A stretch of DNA of 64,000 nucleotides from an uncultured Eubacteriales bacterium (GTDB lineage Bacteria > Bacillota > Clostridia > Oscillospirales > Acutalibacteraceae), in NCBI GenBank assembly GCA_900316385.1, contig ONCP01000006.1:1-64000 (forward strand), read 5' to 3'. This document shows, one piece after another, positions 1 through 8,044 of this stretch. Position numbers and translations under genes: made by a program. The notes under the pieces are model-generated. The model saw nothing but the letters and a program-made list of their open reading frames with translations. It did not search any database and was not told the origin of the DNA. Positions within the stretch are counted from its first letter, which is position 1; each line of letters starts with the position of its first letter.

Positions 1-149
1 TTTAGCTGTAAATATATACTTTCTAATCATTGTTTCATCACCGTATACATTATACCACAACAGTCTCAATTATTAAAGCCTTTTATTAGAAAACAGTATA
101 AGTATATATTTTTTCACGTATTTAGCAATCGGATGTATTTGGTATTAGC

Positions 150-847
150 TCAGATAACGAGAACGCGCGCCGACTCTTCTCTGAAGTCCTCCGCGCTCGT
201 ACTGATTTGAGTGGCATATTTTATGGCTCTGGTCTGAGCGGGATGAATATGCTCGGCGATTTTTTCAAATGTCCTGTTGTGAAAATCAACACGAGCTTTT
301 TCCTCTTTGATCTCATTTTCGGCGCGGATAAGCTCGTTTGAGGACGCTGTTATCTCATTCGCCTTTATGAGCTTGCGCTCGATTTTATGCAGCTCTCCCT
401 CGTCCTCCGTCCAGAAAATATTTGCCGTCCTGAGTTTTTTCCCTGAAAGACGTGTGTCGGCGTTCGGATAAAAATAAGCGGGATATATAAGGAATACCAC
501 AAAAGCCTCATTACGACCAATTCCGAGCTCTCGAAAACTCTGTACTTGACCGCGTGATAGATTATAAAATAGATCATACAAACCGACGACCATATTATAT
601 ACGAACGGGCGCGCGACGGCAAAAGACGATTATAAACCGAAAGTATCCATGAAATAATCAGAAACAAATATATCGCGAAGTTGACAACGAATAAAAGCGT
701 CTAAAAGAAAGGATATTGACTGCCTCCCGTGCTTTCATAGTGCCTATTCAACAAAGTAAACACTCTGGCAAAAACGTTGCAGGCTCCCGCGATTATTACT
801 CCGATCACAAAAGCCGCGATCCCCGCGTATGAATTCTTTTTGATCAT
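150..847 (-). pseudogene. decayed 7TM-type sensor histidine kinase (N-terminal part)
   Basis: This is a broken gene read leftward from an ATG at 847 behind a strong GAGGAG ribosome site. The first 48 codons give one hydrophobic helix and end in TAG (701-703). The same frame then continues without a gap into further membrane helices and the block RLLWYSLYIPLIF, which I recognise from the N-terminal membrane region of Firmicute 7TM sensor kinases. Around 470-490 the reading shifts frame and jumps to the kinase linker, with blocks like NELIRAENEIKEEKARVD and EKIAEHIHP. The intervening helices are missing, so a deletion is likely. The linker stops at 150, before any HisKA or ATPase domain. I see at least one nonsense change, one frameshift or deletion, and a missing 3' half. 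It could not act as a kinase. Family assignment rests on remembered motifs. Confidence 0.7.
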
Positions 848-913
848 TTTCTCCTCCTCTTTTACGATTGCTTAGATTATCCGATCTCAGCTCAGAGCGT
901 CCCTTGTAACAAA

Positions 914-954
914 TATCCTCCTTTGCGAGTCCTATGGTCCCGCAAAGGAGGATA
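914..954 (-). terminator. terminator of the nagB-glmM operon
   Basis: Fourteen-bp perfect stem (914-927 with 941-954) with a 13-nt loop, just downstream of glmM on the minus strand. The following sequence on that strand is T-rich but has no pure T run, so termination may be partial. Confidence 0.6.
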
Positions 955-976
955 AAAGAGAAATTTGCAATTTTTA

Positions 977-2326
977 TCAGCCGATGATATGGCCCTTCTC
1001 GCGGATCACTTCAATTACCTGATCAACATATTTCTCACAGGTCTCGTCGCTGTCCGCCTCAACCATAACGCGGATAACGGGCTCTGTGCCTGATTCTCTG
1101 AGAAGGATCCTTCCTTCGTCGCCGAGAGCCTCGGAAACGGCGGCAACAGCCTTCTGAACGTCGGGATCGTTTTTGGCGTCGGGCTTCGACTTGACCTTAA
1201 CGTTCTTGAGAACCTGAGGATAGCGAACCATGGGAGCCGCAAGCTCGCTCATGGGCTTCTCCTTGGCGAGAAGAACCTCCATAAGCTTGAGCGAGGTAAG
1301 GATACCGTCGCCTGTTGTGGCGTACTTGGAGAAGATGATATGACCCGACTCCTCGCCGCCGATGCGGTTGCCTGTCTTGACCATATTCTCGTAAACGTAC
1401 TTGTCGCCTACGCTTGTCTTGTCATATTCGATTCCGATCTTATCAAGAGCCTTGAAAAGACCGAAGTTGCTCATGATCGTAGCAACGATCTTGTTGTTGA
1501 TAAGCTTGCCTCTCTCCTTCATATAGCTGCCGTAGATGTAAAGGATGTGGTCGCCTGTAACAACCTGACCCTTCTCGTCAACAGCGAGACAACGGTCGGC
1601 GTCGCCGTCATAGGCAAAGCCGATATCGAGGCCGTTATCAACGACATACTTCTGAAGGTGCTCGATGTGAGTAGAGCCGCAGTCGGTGTTGATATTGTAG
1701 CCGTCGGGAGCGTTGTTGATGACATAGGTCTTTGCTCCGAGAGCGTCAAAAACAGCCTTCGCGATCTGCCATGAAGCGCCGTTCGCTACGTCGAGACCGA
1801 CCTTCTTGCCCTTGAAGCTGTACTTGCTCATGGAAATGAGATAGCCGATATAGCGGTTACGTCCCGCGACATAGTCAACTGTGCGTCCGATGTTCTCTCT
1901 CTCAGCGATCGGAACATCGACCTTGCCGTCGATGTACTCCTCGATCTTGAGGAGCGTCTCCTCCTCCATCTTCTCGCCCTTGCTGTTGAGAACCTTGATA
2001 CCGTTATCATAGAAGGGATTGTGAGAAGCGGAAATCATAATACCGCAGTCGAAATCATCAATACGTGTGATGTAAGCGACCGAGGGAGTTGTTGTAACGT
2101 GCATGATATACGCGTCGGCGCCGCTTGCCATAAGGCCAGTGCACAGAGCGTATTCAAACATATAGGAAGAACGGCGTGTGTCCTTACCGATAACTACCTT
2201 CGCCTTTTTGCCCATGTTCGCTCCGTAATACCAACCGAGGAACTGGCCGATTTTAATAGCGTGCTCAAAGGTAAGATTTTTGTTAGCCTCACCGCGGAAA
2301 CCGTCGGTACCGAAATATTTGCCCAT
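977..2326 (-). CDS. glmM: phosphoglucosamine mutase
   Basis: It interconverts glucosamine-6-phosphate and glucosamine-1-phosphate on the way to UDP-GlcNAc in the cytoplasm. The 449-residue length is normal for GlmM. The catalytic phosphoserine loop ISASHNP is present with Ser at about 101, the Mg-binding loop DGDADRC lies near 240, and the C-terminal phosphate-binding motif RESGTEPVIRVM is intact. The start ATG overlaps the stop of the upstream beta-helix gene (TAATG), which suggests translational coupling. It is the last gene of the nagB operon and therefore lies under the ribozyme in the nagB leader. Confidence 0.97.
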   Translation of the reverse strand: MGKYFGTDGFRGEANKNLTFEHAIKIGQFLGWYYGANMGKKAKVVIGKDTRRSSYMFEYALCTGLMASGADAYIMHVTTTPSVAYITRIDDFDCGIMISASHNPFYDNGIKVLNSKGEKMEEETLLKIEEYIDGKVDVPIAERENIGRTVDYVAGRNRYIGYLISMSKYSFKGKKVGLDVANGASWQIAKAVFDALGAKTYVINNAPDGYNINTDCGSTHIEHLQKYVVDNGLDIGFAYDGDADRCLAVDEKGQVVTGDHILYIYGSYMKERGKLINNKIVATIMSNFGLFKALDKIGIEYDKTSVGDKYVYENMVKTGNRIGGEESGHIIFSKYATTGDGILTSLKLMEVLLAKEKPMSELAAPMVRYPQVLKNVKVKSKPDAKNDPDVQKAVAAVSEALGDEGRILLRESGTEPVIRVMVEADSDETCEKYVDQVIEVIREKGHIIG

Positions 2327-2988
2327 TATTCGCCCTTCCTTTCTACAATGTCGCCGCTGTTCTTAAAGATGCAGTTCTCGGGGATAACTCCGCGCACACA
2401 GGATGTGGGATAAACGCTGGAGTATCTGCCGATAACTGTTCCGGGGTTACAAACCGCGTTACAGCCGACCTCAACGTGGTCGCCGAGCATAGCGCCGAAC
2501 TTTTTGATTCCTGTCTCGATCTTCTCAGTGCCGTTATGAACGACGACGAGCTTCTTGTCGGATTTTACGTTTGACGTAATGGAACCCGCGCCCATATGCG
2601 AGAAGTAGCCGAGGATGGAATCGCCTACATAGTTATAGTGAGGAGTCTGAACGTGGTCAAAAAGAATGACGTTCTTGAGCTCAACAGAGTTGCCGACGAC
2701 GCAGTTAGCGCCGACAAGAGCCGAGCCTCTGATGAAAGCGCCGTGTCTGACCTCGGTTTCGGGTCCGATAATGCAGGGAGCGCCGAGATAAGCCGAGTCA
2801 AAAACAGTCGCGGTCTTGTGTACCCAAACATTTTCGGCAACCTCATTGTAGTCGTCGCCGAGCGTGGGGCCGAGCTCAAGGATAAAGTCCTTGATACCCT
2901 TTAACGCCTCCCAGGGATAGGTGAACTGCGAAAGGTAGTCCTTAGCAAGAGTATGATCAAGATCATACAGATCCTTGATAGTATACAT
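2326..2988 (-). CDS. left-handed beta-helix acetyltransferase, GlmU C-terminal-like
   Basis: A 220-residue protein with hexapeptide repeats through most of its length. It has the GlmU-like stretch GAGSITSNV, followed by GAMLGDHVEVGCNAVCNPGT. Homologues are often named UDP-N-acetylglucosamine pyrophosphorylase, but there is no N-terminal nucleotidyltransferase domain here: no LAAGxGTRM signature. The fold and the neighbours nagB and glmM make acetylation of glucosamine-1-phosphate the most likely role. Uridylyl transfer would need another protein. The first 60 residues are specific to this subfamily and of unknown use. Start and stop overlap its neighbours by one base on both sides (TAATG), so the three genes look translationally coupled. 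The function is inferred. Confidence 0.75.
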   Translation of the reverse strand: MYTIKDLYDLDHTLAKDYLSQFTYPWEALKGIKDFILELGPTLGDDYNEVAENVWVHKTATVFDSAYLGAPCIIGPETEVRHGAFIRGSALVGANCVVGNSVELKNVILFDHVQTPHYNYVGDSILGYFSHMGAGSITSNVKSDKKLVVVHNGTEKIETGIKKFGAMLGDHVEVGCNAVCNPGTVIGRYSSVYPTSCVRGVIPENCIFKNSGDIVERKGE

Positions 2989-3779
2989 TAAAGTCTCTCC
3001 TTTTTCTCGATATCCAAGAAATACTTGTAAGTATCTACGGTAAGCTCGCCGCAGGCGGCCTCGTCACAGGCGATGATAGCGCCGTTGTGCATCTGTAAAG
3101 CGGAGCAGGTCCACTTGTGGCTTACGCTGCCCTCAACCGTCTCGGCAAGAGCGCGCGCCTTGTTGTGGCCGTTGATGAGGATAAGAACCTCTTTGGAATC
3201 CGTAACAGTGCCTACGCCGACTGAAAGAGCCTGAGCGGGAACAGCCTCGGGGTCGTTACCGAAGAAGCGGGAATTTACGATTCTTGTGTCGGTGGTGAGG
3301 TTTCTTACGCCTGTGCGTGACGCAAGGCTTGTGAAGGGCTCGTTGAACGCGATGTGACCGTCAACGCCGATACCGCCCATAAAGAGGTCGATTCCGCCGT
3401 AGGAAGCGATCTTCTCCTCATATCTGGCGCACTCGCCCTCGGGATCGTCTGTCATACCGTTAAGAATGTTGATGTTCTCGGTCTTCATATCAACGAGATG
3501 ATCGAAGAAATTGTCATGCATAAAGTACCAGTAGCTCTGGTCATGCTCATGAGGAAGTCCGAGATATTCATCCATATTAAAGGTGACAACGTTAGCGAAG
3601 GAAAGCTCGCCGTTACGGTTCATTGTATAAAGCTCCTTGTAAACGCCGATAGGCGAAGAACCTGTGGGAAGTCCGAGAACAAAGGGACGGTCCTCTTTGT
3701 GGTTCTTGATTTTCTGAGCGATATACTGAGCCGCCCACTTACACATTTTATCGTAATTATCCTGAATAACAACTCTCAT
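2988..3779 (-). CDS. nagB: glucosamine-6-phosphate deaminase/isomerase, possibly working in the biosynthetic direction
   Basis: It catalyses the reversible reaction glucosamine-6-P to fructose-6-P plus ammonia. Family motifs are all present: [12 protein letters not shown] near 38, NMDEYLGL with Asp70, and [14 protein letters not shown] with His142. The ATG at 3779 is chosen because AAGGAGT lies just upstream and the protein then has the usual 263 residues; a longer reading runs back into the ribozyme. It is first in an operon with a beta-helix acetyltransferase and glmM, with no nagA in sight. Together with the glmS-type ribozyme in its leader, this suggests it makes rather than degrades glucosamine-6-P in this organism. 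That direction is inference; the family call is firm. Confidence 0.96.
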   Translation of the reverse strand: MRVVIQDNYDKMCKWAAQYIAQKIKNHKEDRPFVLGLPTGSSPIGVYKELYTMNRNGELSFANVVTFNMDEYLGLPHEHDQSYWYFMHDNFFDHLVDMKTENINILNGMTDDPEGECARYEEKIASYGGIDLFMGGIGVDGHIAFNEPFTSLASRTGVRNLTTDTRIVNSRFFGNDPEAVPAQALSVGVGTVTDSKEVLILINGHNKARALAETVEGSVSHKWTCSALQMHNGAIIACDEAACGELTVDTYKYFLDIEKKERL

Positions 3780-3840
3780 AATAATATTACTCCTTGAAAA
3801 TAATAAGATAAAAAATAATAAATTAAAAAATGAAAATCCA

Positions 3841-3990
3841 GCGATGAAAGAAGCTTTGTTACAGTTTTGATTCTGCTTTTTTTCTTCTTCCTTACGACCC
3901 GCCTTTACGGGGAGCCGTGGCAGCATCCGCCGAGTATTTCGATAACTGCCAAACCTCGTCAACCATATCAGGTCCTGGCGCTAACAGTCT
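3841..3990 (-). ncRNA. glmS ribozyme: glmS-type ribozyme in the nagB leader
   Basis: Reading the minus strand, the conserved blocks of the glmS ribozyme occur in order: AGCGCC at the cleavage site, GGTTGACGAGG, TTATCGAAA, TCGGCGGATG and then CGGCTCC. The cut is expected between 3982 and 3981, leaving GCGCC at the new 5' end. The active-site guanine (G40 in the Thermoanaerobacter numbering) corresponds to 3960. Stems fit: GACC with GGTT (P1), TGGCAG (3946-3951) with CTGCCA (3918-3923), and a distal GAAGAAG/CTTCTTTC stem. The family cleaves its own mRNA when it binds glucosamine-6-P. It sits 60 nt upstream of nagB instead of glmS. Identification is by remembered consensus without a covariance search. 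Confidence 0.9.
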
Positions 3991-4065
3991 CCTTTTCTCT
4001 CCTTCCTTTAAGAGAAGCTGTTTTAACAGATCGGAACAACAATATATTGTTCTCCAATCCAGAAA

Positions 4066-4094
4066 ATTCTACCATATATCAGGGTAAAAGTCAA
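4066..4094 (-). promoter_or_regulatory. promoter of the nagB operon
   Basis: TTGACT (4089-4094) and TAGAAT (4066-4071) with a 17-bp spacer. Transcription would start near 4059, giving a leader of about 77 nt before the ribozyme cleavage site. Confidence 0.8.
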
Positions 4095-4173
4095 GGTGCA
4101 AGTTTACGAATAAACACTTAAAAACACAGTTGTCATCTGCTACAATATAAAAAAATCAAACGGAGGCTCTACT

Positions 4174-5310
4174 ATGAAAAAAACAGCGGCGTTTCTCTTG
4201 ACCGTAATGATTATTTTATCCCTCGCATCCTGCGGCTCGGGCGGAAAAGGAAGCTCATCCGCGACGCAAAAGCCCACGGAAAGCACGACCGAGGAAACAG
4301 AGGTCAAGGCGAATATCGTCACCGACAGCGGCGCGGCAAAAGAATTGCTTGAGGAGCTTGAAACACAGAATTTCGGCGGCGTTTTGTATGCCGAAAAAAA
4401 CGGAAAGCCCTTTGCCTCATATACCAACGGCACGCTCACGGGCGACGTCCCGATCACGCTCGACACACCGTTGCCGATAGCCTCCGTATCAAAGCAGTTC
4501 TGCGCTGCGGCGATCATGCTGCTTGAGGAGCGCGGCAAGCTGAGCGTTGACGACAAGCTGAGCGACTATTTCCCCGAGTGCGGCTACGGCGATAAGATCA
4601 CCCTTCACAATATGCTCTGTATGCGCTCGGGTATTCCGAATTTTAACAGTAAAATCAGTGAAGATACGGTATCGATCGATAATACCGACGAGGAAAACAC
4701 AAAGATCGTTCTTGATTGGGTATTCAATGAGGATTTGGATTTTGAGCCCGACGAGATGTATGAATACTCAAATCTCAACTACATTCTTCTCGGCAATATT
4801 ATTGAGAAGGTCACGGGAGAAAAATACATTGACTTTCTGAGGAAGAATATCTTTGAGCCTCTTGAGATGAACCACAGCGGCTCCGTCACGGAGTTGAAGG
4901 ATAACCCCGAATGGGCAAAAAGCTTCAGCTACAAAAACGAGGATATCGGTCTCGGGATCGAGCCGGGTGTATCAAAGGGCGCGGGAGACCTTATCTCGAA
5001 TGCCGAGGATATGACAAAATGGATGAACGCCCTGCCGTCGGGAAAAATCATTTCCAAGGAAAGCTTCAAAAAGATGAGCACCAATTACTCAAGCGGCTCC
5101 GAGCACTACGGCTACGCCCTCTCGACAAATATGAAGGGCAGCGCGGGACATTTCGGCTCGATCGGCAAATTCAACTCCTGCGATTACTTCAGTACTTCCG
5201 AAAACTTTACACTCTTTATTGTAACCAATACCGCGGGCGGTAACACACTGAAATCAAAATGCTATTCGCTTGTCCCCGATTTGATCCGCGCGGCAGATGA
5301 AAAAAGCTAA
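4174..5310 (+). CDS. lipoprotein serine hydrolase, class C beta-lactamase/PBP4* fold
   Basis: The signal peptide ends in the lipobox LASC (Cys20), so the protein should be anchored outside the membrane. A low-complexity Ser/Thr/Glu linker follows. The hydrolase domain then shows the SxxK motif SVSK (Ser104, Lys107), the YxN motif as YSN near 195, and an HFG motif (GHFGSIGKF) near 330 in place of KTG. This combination is typical of the serine hydrolase family PF00144, which includes D-amino-acid peptidases and esterases as well as beta-lactamases; the true substrate cannot be told. GGAGG lies 8 bases before ATG 4174. It is divergent from the nagB operon and monocistronic. Confidence 0.9.
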   Translation: MKKTAAFLLTVMIILSLASCGSGGKGSSSATQKPTESTTEETEVKANIVTDSGAAKELLEELETQNFGGVLYAEKNGKPFASYTNGTLTGDVPITLDTPLPIASVSKQFCAAAIMLLEERGKLSVDDKLSDYFPECGYGDKITLHNMLCMRSGIPNFNSKISEDTVSIDNTDEENTKIVLDWVFNEDLDFEPDEMYEYSNLNYILLGNIIEKVTGEKYIDFLRKNIFEPLEMNHSGSVTELKDNPEWAKSFSYKNEDIGLGIEPGVSKGAGDLISNAEDMTKWMNALPSGKIISKESFKKMSTNYSSGSEHYGYALSTNMKGSAGHFGSIGKFNSCDYFSTSENFTLFIVTNTAGGNTLKSKCYSLVPDLIRAADEKS

Positions 5311-5342
5311 AGCGGCGCGTTTAGAGTATATTAAAAAAACAG

Positions 5343-5371
5343 TTGACAAAGCAAGTCGTTTTGTATATAAT
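5343..5371 (+). promoter_or_regulatory. tRNA-Ala promoter
   Basis: Perfect consensus TTGACA (5343-5348) and TATAAT (5366-5371), 17-bp spacer, 12 bases before the tRNA. Confidence 0.9.
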
Positions 5372-5383
5372 AGTACTTGCTTT

Positions 5384-5459
5384 GGGGGTATAGCTCAGCT
5401 GGGAGAGTGCTTGACTGGCAGTCAAGAGGTCACGGGTTCGAGCCCCGTTATCTCCACCA
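5384..5459 (+). tRNA. tRNA-Ala, anticodon GGC
   Basis: Full 76-nt cloverleaf with an encoded CCA. The anticodon loop CTGGCAG lies between the arms CTTGA and TCAAG; the T arm is ACGGG-TTCGAGC-CCCGT. It reads GCC alanine codons. Its 3' end is duplicated downstream in inverted and direct orientation. Confidence 0.96.
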
Positions 5460-5462
5460 TAG

Positions 5463-5492
5463 AAAAAGGACATCCAACGGATGTCCTTTTTC
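5463..5492 (+). terminator. tRNA-Ala terminator, first copy
   Basis: Thirteen-bp stem from AAAAAGGACATCC with an AAC loop and a T tail, four bases after the tRNA CCA. An almost identical copy lies at 5662-5692. Confidence 0.9.
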
Positions 5493-5746
5493 TATTCTGA
5501 AACCAAATAGAGATAACGGGGCTCGAAGCCGACCGTTAAGAAAATGCTCCGGGGGAGCATTTTTAGGGAGGAGCGTTTATGAAAGGCAAAGCTCCGCCAC
5601 ACACCCTGACAAGCGAGAACTAAGCTTTCTGAATATTAAAGGTACGTTATCTCCACCATAGAAAAAGGACATCCAACGGATGTCCTTTTTTCTATTCTGA
5701 AACCAAATAGAGATAACGGGGTGTGACACCGACCGTTAAGAAAATG

Positions 5747-5787
5747 CTCCGAGAGCGGCTTTGCTCAGCTATTCTCGGAGTTTTTTT
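5747..5787 (+). terminator. terminator at the end of tRNA-tail module A
   Basis: CTCCGAGA pairs with TCTCGGAG, followed by seven Ts. It occupies the place of the core hairpin in the second, decayed core. Confidence 0.7.
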
Positions 5788-5814
5788 ACCTGAACTTGTT
5801 TGCGAAAAATCCAC

Positions 5815-5850
5815 AAAAAATGGCCGCCGCCTTAAGTAGACGGGGCCATT
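5815..5850 (-). terminator. alpha-amylase terminator
   Basis: On the minus strand, a TGGCC-based stem (arms 5839-5848 and 5821-5831) followed by six Ts. Confidence 0.75.
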
Positions 5851-5871
5851 ATTTGATTAATTATGTTTTGA

Positions 5872-7908
5872 TTATGATACGGTGTATTCTTTACCCGCTT
5901 CAAGGGTCAGTCCCTGCTCGTTCTGTCCCGGGTATTGCTCGGTGCCGTCGTTAAAGATGATATAGCCCGCGTCCCAGTCGTTCTGAAGCTTGTAGCTGTA
6001 TGTGCCGTCGCTTTCCTTCGTCATGGCATTGCCGGGCCACGCGGCCTCCTGATTGTCGCCGTAGTAGATATACGCGTTGATGTTGTCGCCCCAGTTGTCG
6101 GGCTTTTTGAAGGTGACCGTATCGCCCTTCTTTACCTCGTTGCCCGCGAAAGCCGCCTTTGGATTGGTAACAACATATTTTACATAGCTGTGAACTCCCT
6201 TATCTGTCTCGCCGAAAAGCTCGACAGTCGCGACGCCGTCCTTGAGCTCGTCAGACTTAACGGTGATCTCGTCGCCGTCCTTGAACTCGACCTCGTCGCC
6301 GCCGTTGATTTTGTACGTTGATTTCGCGCTGTTCTCGCTTACAAGCTTGGCGGAGAAATCACCCTCAACGATAAAGCTCGCGCTGTCCTCGACCTTTACG
6401 TTCGCGGGAGCGTCTGTTTCGGAGTAATTGTCGTTATACAGAACTACCACGCTCTCGGCTGGGATCGGCTCGTCGCAGATGAGCTTGCCGTCCTTGACGG
6501 TATACTCAGTCTTATTATCTACGCGGTTGATATAGGTGCCGTCCTTGAGGTCGGTGTCAAACTTGCCCTTGAGGTCAAAGGCTGTATTGATGATAACGGC
6601 GCCCTTGTCGCCTCGGCAGATTTCGAGAGAAGTACAGTCCTCATCAAGATTGATGAAATTGTTCTCCTCGCCGATCATAGCGTTGCGGAAGAAGTTTACG
6701 GCTCTGACAACATCGTTCTTGTAGAAAAGGTCGCCGTTGACGCCGATCCTGTTTTCGGTTCCCCACTGGTTGTCTGTCGCGTTGCCTGTGGGACGGTCAA
6801 AGAACAGCGGTGTGCCGCCGTCGCGCGCCGCGATGAGCGCGTAGCCGAGAAGCACCTGAGCGTCGTCCATAACAGACCAGTTGCCGTCGTTGATGTAGTT
6901 ATCGTGCGACTCTACCCAAGTAACGCAATCCGAGCTTGAGCCGACGCGCAGGTCGGAAATCTTCGCCGTGGACACATTCGTAGTGGTGATCGCCTGACGG
7001 ATAAAGCCGCCGTAAGTGCTGGCGGCGCAGGCTCCGATAGCCTCGATATAATCGGATATCCTGTCATTCGCGCCCTGAAGGACCTCGCCGTAGTTAAAAA
7101 TTCTGTCGGCGTCGGTGATTTCCGTTGTCACGCGCTCCCAGAAATCATTTTTCTCGCCCTTTTTATCGGTCGGGTCGTCGGGAAGTCCGATATGCTTCGC
7201 CGCGTCGTAACGGAAGCCGTCCGCTCCGCATTCGATACAGTCATTGAGATACTTGATGAAATAATCCTGAAAAGCCTTGTTTTCGGTATCGATGTCGGGA
7301 AGTCCGCCCATCTTACAGGTCGTGCACTGGAGGCGGTTGCCGTAGTCGATAATATCCTTGGAATTGCCGTCGTGATATAGCTTGTCAAGACCGCCGACGG
7401 CGTCGATAAGATTCTTATTTATCTTGTCGGTAGTCGGAGTGGTGTGATTGGGCACAACATCTACGATAACCTTGATACCGAGTGAATCCGCCTTTTCGCA
7501 CATCGACTTGAACTCGTCGCGAGTACCGAGCTGGTAGTTTCCGATTGTGTAGTCGGTAGGCTGGAAGTGATAGTACCACTTGCCGTCGCCGTAAAGCTGC
7601 ATACCGCCGTTCTCGCCCTCAAGACACTCGTTGATCGGAGAGGTCTGGATAGCCGAGAAGCCCTGAGCCGCGATATCCTCGAGAGAATTCTCGATCGTCT
7701 TGAAATCCCAGCAGAAGCAGTGGAGGATCGCGCCGTCCTTGATTTTGGTCGCGAGATTGTTTGACGTTAACGTCTTTTTATCGTCCGATTTGACCTTTGA
7801 AGAGGTCGTTGAGGATTTTTTAGCGTCGTCTCCGCACGATGAGAGCGCAAAAGCCGAAGCCGAAAGCATAAGCGCGCAGAGAAGTAATGATGTTATCCTT
7901 TTGAGCAT
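5872..7908 (-). CDS. secreted lipoprotein alpha-amylase, GH13, with C-terminal starch-binding module
   Basis: It hydrolyses alpha-1,4 bonds of starch outside the cell. The ATG at 7908 has GGAGG just upstream; the 28 codons before it look non-coding. The signal peptide ends in a lipobox LSSC (Cys25). The GH13 barrel follows with its conserved regions: DVVPNHT, GFRYDAAKH with the nucleophile Asp, GEVLQ with the acid Glu, and VESHDN. After a linker with an Ig-like stretch, the last 90 residues (NAYIYYGDNQEAAWPG and on) resemble a CBM26-type starch-binding module. No dockerin is visible, so if it works with a scaffold it is not through a standard dockerin. It is divergent from a cohesin-like protein gene. 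The GH13 call is firm; the CBM number is tentative. Confidence 0.95.
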   Translation of the reverse strand: MLKRITSLLLCALMLSASAFALSSCGDDAKKSSTTSSKVKSDDKKTLTSNNLATKIKDGAILHCFCWDFKTIENSLEDIAAQGFSAIQTSPINECLEGENGGMQLYGDGKWYYHFQPTDYTIGNYQLGTRDEFKSMCEKADSLGIKVIVDVVPNHTTPTTDKINKNLIDAVGGLDKLYHDGNSKDIIDYGNRLQCTTCKMGGLPDIDTENKAFQDYFIKYLNDCIECGADGFRYDAAKHIGLPDDPTDKKGEKNDFWERVTTEITDADRIFNYGEVLQGANDRISDYIEAIGACAASTYGGFIRQAITTTNVSTAKISDLRVGSSSDCVTWVESHDNYINDGNWSVMDDAQVLLGYALIAARDGGTPLFFDRPTGNATDNQWGTENRIGVNGDLFYKNDVVRAVNFFRNAMIGEENNFINLDEDCTSLEICRGDKGAVIINTAFDLKGKFDTDLKDGTYINRVDNKTEYTVKDGKLICDEPIPAESVVVLYNDNYSETDAPANVKVEDSASFIVEGDFSAKLVSENSAKSTYKINGGDEVEFKDGDEITVKSDELKDGVATVELFGETDKGVHSYVKYVVTNPKAAFAGNEVKKGDTVTFKKPDNWGDNINAYIYYGDNQEAAWPGNAMTKESDGTYSYKLQNDWDAGYIIFNDGTEQYPGQNEQGLTLEAGKEYTVS

Positions 7909-8044
7909 AATTTTACCTCCGTAAAAAAATAAAATTTGACATAATAATAATAACACAAATACCGCGCGATTGCCTATATCCAAAAGCACCAAAAAATAAC
8001 AAGAAATATATGCACATTTGACTATGGATTTTGATTTTCAATTA

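Larger units (their letters stand above)
5446..5787 (+). repeat. tRNA-tail module A: tandem copies of the tRNA-Ala end plus terminator around a 117-bp core
   Basis: The stretch 5446-5551 recurs at 5645-5751 about 199-200 bp away, diverging only in a short patch. Order of parts: tRNA end and terminator; an inverted copy of tRNA nt 54-71 (5510-5527); a core of exactly 117 bp (5528-5644) with a second intrinsic hairpin (5541-5564) and a GGGAGGAG-ATG; a direct copy of tRNA nt 63-76 (from 5645); the terminator again (5662-5692); then a shortened inverted copy (5710-5721) and a decayed second core ending in a terminator (5747-5787). The same layout follows tRNA-Ser. It holds no convincing protein gene; the 14-codon frame at 5579-5623 is not conserved. 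Confidence 0.85.

Noticed and set aside
3780..3962. Extended N-terminus of NagB from 3962
   Set aside because: The extra 61 codons translate the ribozyme and its linker; a strong ribosome site and family homology begin at 3779.
5297..5661. Short plus-strand frames running through tRNA-Ala
   Set aside because: They translate the tRNA and its terminator and carry no protein signal.
5446..5787. tRNA-Ala repeats as att sites of an excised genomic island
   Set aside because: The spacing is only about 200 bp, the copies include the terminator, there is an inverted copy as well, and an identical layout occurs at a different tRNA; no integrase remnant is present.
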